DNA from: Bradyrhizobium diversitatis
GTDB taxonomy: Bacteria; Pseudomonadota; Alphaproteobacteria; Rhizobiales; Xanthobacteraceae
Assembly: GCF_016031635.1 (NCBI RefSeq)
Contig: NZ_JACEGD010000043.1
Location: forward strand, 1-64,000
Length of the DNA: 64,000 bases
Reading direction: 5' to 3'
Shown: in pieces, positions 59,152 through 64,000 of the stretch
Position numbering within the stretch: the first letter of the stretch is position 1
Layout: each line of letters begins with the position of its first letter
Notes under the pieces: generated by a model
Database searches by the model: none
The model's input: the letters and a program-made list of their open reading frames with translations, nothing else
Told to the model about the DNA's origin: nothing
Made by a program: the position numbers and the translations under genes

Positions 59152-60468
59152 CTAATTCGGGACTTCCACGGTGGTTTCCACCGGCAGGGCGCCGCCGCGG
59201 ATGCGGATTTCGCGGACCGGATAGGGAACCCGGATGCCCTCGCGCTTGAACGCCTCCCACAGCTCCAGCATCACGTCGCTCTTGACCTTGTCCATGCCGT
59301 CGGGGTCAGCGATCCAGAAGGTCAGCGAGAACTTCATGCCGGCTTCCGCGAACTCGGTCAGGATGCAGGTCGGCGGCTTGCCCTTCTGCGCGCGCGGATG
59401 GGCGGCGGCGGTCTCGGCGGCGAGCGTGCAGACGAGGCGCGGGTCGGCATCGTAATTGGTGCCGAAGGCGATCTTCACCAGCGTGTTCTTGTCGGTATAG
59501 GTCCAGTTGACGACCTTCTGCGTCACCAGATCCTCGTTCGGCACCAGGAATTCGCGGCCGTCGCCGGCGGCGACGGAAATATAGCGCGTCTTCATCGCGC
59601 TGATGCGACCGGTATTGTCGCCGATGGTGACGAGATCACCGGGCTTCACTGATTTGTCGGCGAGCAGGATGATGCCCGAGATGAAATTGGCCACGATCTT
59701 CTGCAGGCCGATACCAATGCCGACGCCGACCGCGCCGGAGAACACCGCGAGCGCCGACAGGTCGATCCCGACGGCGCCGAGCGCGATCACGATCGCGACG
59801 GTGAGTAGCCCGATACGGATGATCTTGACCAGCAGCACCTGCACCGACGGCGTTAGGTCGGTGGTCGCGTTGATCCGGCTCTCGGCAAAATTGCTCGCGA
59901 TGTTGGTGGCCCAGAGTGCGATGAGGAGGAGCGCGCCGGCCTTGAGGGCCAGCAGCGGGGTCAGCCTGAGGCCGCCGAGCACGATCGCGAAGGAATCGAG
60001 CGCGTCGACCGTGGCGTCGAGCTGGCCGAGGATGGAGAGTGCGGCGACGAACCACGCCGCGATCGACACCAGCTTGACGATGAAGGCGTTGCGCAGCACC
60101 GAGGTCACGAGCCGGATCACGAGCCAGGCGAAGGCCAGCTTGGCTGCGACCATCAGGAGATAGCTACGGCTCGGCCAGGTCGCGTGGTACATCACCACGC
60201 GCGAGATGATCACGAGCAGCGTGAACACCGCCGTCGACACGCTGGAGACCATCACCCGGACGAAATGCCGGAGCGGCAGCGGCAAGCGCATCGCCAGCGA
60301 GGTCATGTCGATGCGGCTGCGAATCGCGGTCTCCGCGGCATAGGCGATGCCGGCGGCCGCCAGGATGAGACCGAATTGCAGGTAGAACCAGGGTGATGAG
60401 ATTTCCGCCCCGACGCTGCGTGCGGTCGTCTGCACGAACTCCACGAGGTCTTTGAGGTCCATGTCCAT
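59152..60468 (-). CDS. MscS-family mechanosensitive channel
   Basis: 438 residues from ATG 60468. Several N-terminal membrane helices (FGLILAAAGIAYAAETAIR, VSTAVFTLLVIISRVVMYH), then the MscS pore helix region (LAVFSGAVGVGIGIGLQKIV, then ANFISGIILLADKSVKPGD) with the typical Gly/Ala packing, and the cytosolic beta domain (GRISAMKTRYISV, GREFLVPNEDLVTQKVVNW). Releases solutes on hypo-osmotic shock. Solitary; the 436-bp gap upstream is described with the repeat at 60700. Confidence 0.92.
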   Translation of the reverse strand: MDMDLKDLVEFVQTTARSVGAEISSPWFYLQFGLILAAAGIAYAAETAIRSRIDMTSLAMRLPLPLRHFVRVMVSSVSTAVFTLLVIISRVVMYHATWPSRSYLLMVAAKLAFAWLVIRLVTSVLRNAFIVKLVSIAAWFVAALSILGQLDATVDALDSFAIVLGGLRLTPLLALKAGALLLIALWATNIASNFAESRINATTDLTPSVQVLLVKIIRIGLLTVAIVIALGAVGIDLSALAVFSGAVGVGIGIGLQKIVANFISGIILLADKSVKPGDLVTIGDNTGRISAMKTRYISVAAGDGREFLVPNEDLVTQKVVNWTYTDKNTLVKIAFGTNYDADPRLVCTLAAETAAAHPRAQKGKPPTCILTEFAEAGMKFSLTFWIADPDGMDKVKSDVMLELWEAFKREGIRVPYPVREIRIRGGALPVETTVEVPN

Positions 60469-60699
60469 CGGTCTCGTCGGCAAGCGGGGGAGGAATTGAT
60501 TCGAGGGAGCCGCAGAATCCCACAAGGGGCGCGGCCGGACCATCGATACACCGTCAAGTGAAGCGCGTTAAGGCCGCAAAATGCGGGCAGATTGCCGCGA
60601 ACCGCAGAAAATAGGTTGGCGCGCGAGTCCGCCGACGATAAGGATGCAGGAGCAGGATGATTGTTGGTTGAACAGGTCTGTCGGCAAGCGCGCTCGTCG

Positions 60700-60839
60700 C
60701 CTCTCCCCGCTTGCGGGGAGAGGCCGGATCGCATCGTCAGATGCGATCCGGGTGAGGGGGACTCTCCGCGAGTCCATCCGTCACCACCCCCGTGGAGAGT
60801 CCCCCTCACCCCAACCCTCTCCCCGCAGGCGGGGCGAGG
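60700..60839. repeat. string of four hairpins in a 436-bp gap
   Basis: Successive inverted repeats: cctctccccgc/gcggggagagg (60700-60723), cggatcgcat/atgcgatccg (60725-60750), gtgagggggactctcc (60752-60767) with ggagagtccccctcac (60794-60809), and ccctctccccgc/cggggcgaggg (60815-60839). This fits a repeated palindromic element of alphaproteobacteria. The rest of 60469-60904 shows no gene. Confidence 0.85.
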
Positions 60840-60904
60840 GGGCGCGCAGCCGCTGCCTCCCTGACCGATATCGTGTCCGTTTCCCGGAGTAACCGCAGCA
60901 CCGC

Positions 60905-62698
60905 ATGGCTTCCCTCGACTCCGTCAGTCTCGCCATATTGCTCGGCGCCGTTCTCGTCATGGCCGGCATCCTCTCCAGCCTGCTTGCGCTGCGCTTCGGC
61001 GCGCCGCTGCTGCTGGTGTTCCTTGTCATCGGCATGCTCGCCGGCGATTCCGGCCCCGGCCAGCTCCAGTTCGACGACGTCCGCACCACCTATCTGGTCG
61101 GCTCCGTCGCGCTCGCCCTGATTCTGTTCGACGGCGGCCTGCGGACGCGCTTTGCCAGCATCCGCACTGTGCTCGCCCCGTCCGTGATGCTCGCGACCGT
61201 CGGCGTGCTGCTGACCGCGCTTGTCACGGCGCCGTTCGCCAAATACGCGCTCGATCTCAACTGGTCGGAATCGCTGCTGGTCGGCGCCGTGGTGGCCTCG
61301 ACCGATGCGGCCGCGGTGTTTCTGCTGGTGCACACCCAGGGCCTGCGCCTGCGCCCGCGCGTCGGCGCGACGCTGGAGGCGGAATCCGGCACCAACGACC
61401 CGTTCGCGATCTTCCTCACGCTCATGCTGGTGGAATACATCTCGGTCGGCTCGAGCTCGCCCGGCCATGTGCTGGTGGAGTTCATTCAGGAGGCGGTCCT
61501 GGGCGCCATCGTCGGTGTCATCGGCGGACGCCTGGTCGTGATCGCCCTCAACAAGGTGGCGTTGCCGCAGGGCCTGCATGCCCCGTTCGTGACCACAGCT
61601 GCGCTCGTGATCTTCGGCGGTTCGCAGATCATGCACGCCTCCGGCTTCCTCGCGGTTTATCTCGCCGGCATCATCATCGGCAATCGGCCGACGCGCGCGC
61701 ATAATTCGGTGGTGACGTTCCTCGATGCCGCGACGTGGCTGGCGCAGATCGTGATGTTCGTGCTGCTCGGCCTCTTGGTCTCGCCGAGCCGGCTCGGCAC
61801 CAGCGTGCTGCCGGCCGTCGCCGTCGCGCTCGTGCTGATGCTGGTGGCGCGGCCGCTCGCGGTGTTCGTGTGCCTTTCTCCGTTCCGCTTCAACTGGCGC
61901 GAGAAGATCTTCATCGCCTGGACCGGCCTGCGCGGCGCGGTCGCGATCTTCCTGGCCTCGATCCCGATGCTGGTCGGGCTCTCCAAGGCCTATCTCTATT
62001 TCGACGTCGCCTTCGTCGTCGTCATCATCTCGCTCCTGCTGCAGGGCTGGACGCTGGCACCCGCGGCACGCAAGCTGCACGTGGCGCTGCCGCGCGCCGA
62101 GCGCGGCCCGCGGCGCGTCGAACTGGATCTGCCCGGCCAGCTCGAGCAGCAGCTGGTCGGCTATCCGGTGCGGCCCAAGAGCCTGTACTTCCGCCGCGGC
62201 CTGATCCCGTCCTGGTCCAAGCCGACGCTCGTCATCCGCAACGAGAACATCCTGACGCCGGCGGAAGCCGACCCGATCGCGCCCGGCGACTACATCTATC
62301 TGCTGGCCCCGCCGGAGAAGGCCGAGTCGCTCGACCGCTTCTTCGTCGACATGCAGCCGAGCACGGCGCCGGATCCGCATCTGCTCGGCGACTTCATGGT
62401 CTCCGGCGACCACACGCTTGCCGAGCTCGCCGAGATCTACGGCGTCAAGGTCGGTGAAGACGAAGGCAAGCTGACCTTGGCCGACTATTTCGACGTCCAT
62501 CTCGACCGCGCGCCGAAGGAGGGCGCCGAGCTCGCGCTGGACGAGATCGTTCTTGTCGCGCGCTCGATCTCGGGCGGTCGCGTCAATCTCGTCGGCTTGC
62601 GTCTGCCGGAAGAAGACGAGACGCCCGAGCCGCTGACGCGCGCGCAGGCGCTGCGGAAGAAACTTGCGGAGCTGTGGACCTCGGTGGCGGGGGTCTAG
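60905..62698 (+). CDS. K+/H+ antiporter, NhaP2/CvrA type
   Basis: 597 residues. About 12 membrane helices of the CPA1 exchanger fold up to about residue 390 (LEAESGTNDPFAIFLTLMLV holds the Asn-Asp ion site; ILFDGGLRTRF; FIAWTGLRGAVAIFLASIP). Then a TrkA_C-like segment (LTPAEADPIAPGDYIYLLAP) and a CorC_HlyC-like C terminus (DEIVLVARSISGGRVNLVGL). Cytosolic domains of this kind gate K+/H+ exchange. Solitary. Confidence 0.92.
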   Translation: MASLDSVSLAILLGAVLVMAGILSSLLALRFGAPLLLVFLVIGMLAGDSGPGQLQFDDVRTTYLVGSVALALILFDGGLRTRFASIRTVLAPSVMLATVGVLLTALVTAPFAKYALDLNWSESLLVGAVVASTDAAAVFLLVHTQGLRLRPRVGATLEAESGTNDPFAIFLTLMLVEYISVGSSSPGHVLVEFIQEAVLGAIVGVIGGRLVVIALNKVALPQGLHAPFVTTAALVIFGGSQIMHASGFLAVYLAGIIIGNRPTRAHNSVVTFLDAATWLAQIVMFVLLGLLVSPSRLGTSVLPAVAVALVLMLVARPLAVFVCLSPFRFNWREKIFIAWTGLRGAVAIFLASIPMLVGLSKAYLYFDVAFVVVIISLLLQGWTLAPAARKLHVALPRAERGPRRVELDLPGQLEQQLVGYPVRPKSLYFRRGLIPSWSKPTLVIRNENILTPAEADPIAPGDYIYLLAPPEKAESLDRFFVDMQPSTAPDPHLLGDFMVSGDHTLAELAEIYGVKVGEDEGKLTLADYFDVHLDRAPKEGAELALDEIVLVARSISGGRVNLVGLRLPEEDETPEPLTRAQALRKKLAELWTSVAGV

Positions 62699-62706
62699 CC
62701 TCCTCT

Positions 62707-62809
62707 CGTCATTCCGGGGCGCGCGTCGGCGCGAACCCGGAATCCATTTATCCTTTGAACGAGCGGCGAGATGGATTCCGGGCTCGCCCTTCGGGCGCCC
62801 CGGAATGAC
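62707..62809. repeat. cgtcattccgggg-type palindromic repeat
   Basis: Arms cgtcattccggggc and cgccccggaatgac, inner pair acccggaatccat / atggattccgggctc. Sister of the copy at 25158-25270. It follows the antiporter gene. Confidence 0.85.
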
Positions 62810-62943
62810 ATGATGGGGCAACCGCCACCAAATCGCCGCAACCGCTGAAGATTCGCGCAGCCTCGTGACCGTGGAACCCGGAACGCTCCGCGGCGCCGCT
62901 CGTTTTTCGCGTGACAGTCAACGTCTTTGACAGGAGCAGTTCC

Positions 62944-63204
62944 ATGCGCAAGTTCATCTTGCCCGCCATCGTCGCCATCGGTCTCGGCGCAGCGACGCCG
63001 GCGATGGCCTATGACACCGGCGATCAGATCTCGATGCAGGTCGCGCTCGATGTCGCGAGCGATCTCGGTGTTGTGACGGTCTCGCACACGAACTTCCTTG
63101 GCGATGAATGGGAGATCGAGGGGCGCGACCGCGCCGGTCGCTGGATGCAGGTCGACGTCGATGCCCGAACGGGCGAGGTTCGCAATGTCGACCGCGGCTG
63201 GTAG
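62944..63204 (+). CDS. exported PepSY-domain protein
   Basis: 86 residues from ATG 62944 (CAGGAG upstream). Signal peptide MRKFILPAIVAIGLGAATPA, then MAYD. The mature part is a single PepSY-like unit: helix ISMQVALDVASDLGVVTVS, strands DEWEIEGRDRAGRWMQVDVD and ARTGEVRNVDRGW. Such proteins bind or inhibit peptidases or act as periplasmic sensors. Confidence 0.8.
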   Translation: MRKFILPAIVAIGLGAATPAMAYDTGDQISMQVALDVASDLGVVTVSHTNFLGDEWEIEGRDRAGRWMQVDVDARTGEVRNVDRGW

Positions 63205-63219
63205 CTGAAAAGGAGCACT

Positions 63220-63257
63220 GTGGCCCGGATGGAGCCCAGCAGCGAAATCCGGGCTAC
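63220..63257. repeat. gtggcccggatgg-type repeat, short copy
   Basis: gtggcccggatgga facing aaatccgggctac. Degenerate short relative of the element at 18567-18641, lying between the PepSY and modC genes. Confidence 0.6.
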
Positions 63258-63264
63258 CGCCGCC

Positions 63265-63927
63265 TCACGTCAGCACCTTCACCCCGCCGAAACTGGTCAC
63301 GCGGCCCTGCTTCAGCATCACGATCTGCGTCGCGAGCTGGCGCAGCTCGGCGGCGTCGTGGCTGACATAGACCATCGGCACGTTGGCTTCATCCCGCAGC
63401 CGCACCAGATAAGGCAGGATCTCGAGCTTGCGGCCCTCGTCGAGCGCGCCGAGCGGCTCGTCGAGCAGCAGCAGCCGCGGCTTCGACAGCAGCGCGCGTC
63501 CGAGCGCGACGCGCTGGCGTTCGCCGCCGGAGAGCTTTCCGGGCCGGCGATCGAGCAGCGCACCGATGTCGAGCAGGTGGACGATGCGCTTGTGCTGGGA
63601 GGCATCGGGCGGCAGGCGGTTCATCCGCCGTCCATAGTCGAGATTCTGCGCGACGTTGAGATGCGGAAACAGCCGCGCGTCCTGGAACACATAGCCGATG
63701 CGGCGGCGCCAGGCCGGGACATGGATGCCGGCCGCGGTGTCGTCGACGGTTTCGCCGTCGATCACGATGGTGCCGCGGTCCGGCCGCAACAGCCCTGCGA
63801 TCATGTTGACCAGTGACGTCTTGCCGGCGCCCGAGGCGCCGAACAGGCCGATGGCACGGCCTTCGCTGGCGAAGGATGCATGCAGCGAGAACTCGCCGAG
63901 CTGCTTTTCGATGTCGACGCGCAGCAT
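63265..63927 (-). CDS. modC: molybdate ABC transporter ATP-binding protein
   Basis: 220 residues from ATG 63927. Walker A LFGASGAGKTS, Q-loop YVFQDARLFPHLNVAQNL, signature KLSGGERQRVALGRALL, Walker B RLLLLDEPLGALDE, switch His VYVSHDAAELRQLA. The VFQDARLFPHL and GRxLNRLP-type segments are typical of ModC. The C-terminal MOP/TOBE domain found in E. coli ModC is absent, giving a short form. The modB stop codon lies two bases upstream. Confidence 0.88.
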   Translation of the reverse strand: MLRVDIEKQLGEFSLHASFASEGRAIGLFGASGAGKTSLVNMIAGLLRPDRGTIVIDGETVDDTAAGIHVPAWRRRIGYVFQDARLFPHLNVAQNLDYGRRMNRLPPDASQHKRIVHLLDIGALLDRRPGKLSGGERQRVALGRALLSKPRLLLLDEPLGALDEGRKLEILPYLVRLRDEANVPMVYVSHDAAELRQLATQIVMLKQGRVTSFGGVKVLT

Positions 63928-63929
63928 GG

Positions 63930-64000
63930 TCAGTTTCCGTGCAGCCGCGCGGTGGCGCGGCGGGCGAACCACTCGGCGGCGATCAACGCGCCCAGCGCCA
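63930..64000 (-). CDS. modB: molybdate ABC transporter permease, C-terminal end only
   Basis: The last 22 residues (ALGALIAAEWFARRATARLH, then GN) and stop are visible at the window edge. The hydrophobic-then-basic tail and the position directly before modC fit ModB. Only the end can be seen, so the call rests mainly on context. Confidence 0.65.
   Translation of the reverse strand, partial: ALGALIAAEWFARRATARLHGN

Noticed and set aside
60806-62821. 671-codon open frame antisense to the K+/H+ antiporter
   Set aside because: Shadow; it also runs through two palindromic repeats at its ends, which real genes here do not.

Overview
The window is typical high-GC alphaproteobacterial chromosome, most likely Bradyrhizobium or a close relative. 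This is inferred from codon use, from the gene families (several NMT1/TauABC-type ABC systems, acyl-CoA genes, NADAR, Cys-rich-repeat and small secreted proteins) and from many copies of palindromic intergenic repeats beginning cgtcgtcccgga or gtagcccggatg. No rRNA, CRISPR array, integrase or prophage was seen. One tRNA, tRNA-Arg(CCU), lies at 2073-2149.

Layout. 0-1.1 kb: end of an IS5-like element whose insertion beheaded a TctC-type solute receptor. 1.2-8.6 kb: small metabolic and regulatory genes (GYD, VOC, GlxA-type regulator, HD hydrolase plus catalase, amidohydrolase, alpha/beta hydrolase divergent from an AraC regulator). 8.7-15.0 kb: an acyl-CoA catabolic locus (acyl-CoA dehydrogenase, SDR, two MaoC hotdog proteins, SCP2-type thiolase) divergent from a TetR regulator and acyl-CoA synthetase; the thiolase has a frameshifting internal deletion. 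15-19.6 kb: mixed genes (hydrolase, ketopantoate reductase-like, enoyl-CoA hydratase, NADAR, LysR). 19.7-23.8 kb: FAD oxidoreductase with a complete NitT/TauT-type ABC transporter. 24.0-29.5 kb: an aromatic-acid locus built around gentisate: gentisate dioxygenase, a broken maleylpyruvate/maleylacetoacetate isomerase, MarR, an aryl-CoA ligase and an FAD monooxygenase of the salicylyl-CoA / 2-aminobenzoyl-CoA hydroxylase type. Two of its promoters share an almost identical 24-bp dyad.

29.6-46.6 kb: small secreted proteins, a three-repeat Cys-rich protein, an NADP oxidoreductase, an ATP-grasp enzyme, ferredoxin-NADP reductase, a membrane-anchored glutamate-synthase-like protein, a CNNM/CorC-type CBS protein, a chemoreceptor, a TauE exporter, and an ABC system with a fused double permease and no binding protein beside a two-domain porin. 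46.7-52.8 kb: creatininase-like hydrolase divergent from an ABC transporter / D-2-hydroxyacid dehydrogenase / AprI-type inhibitor operon whose ATPase carries a 15-bp in-frame tandem expansion. 52.9-64 kb: peptidoglycan-binding putative muramidase, RadC, a DMT exporter divergent from an Ada-like regulator, methionine aminopeptidase, an MscS channel, a K+/H+ antiporter, a PepSY protein, and modC with the end of modB.

The recurring theme is small-scale genome decay and rearrangement next to palindromic repeats: two catabolic genes with frame-breaking internal deletions, a leftover 3' fragment of a second CoA ligase, a leftover ada-like fragment, and short in-frame duplications inside coding sequence. 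No wholly unknown multigene system stands out. The best candidates for follow-up are the gentisate locus with its shared operator, the VQPGH expansion in the ABC ATPase and the double-domain porin.
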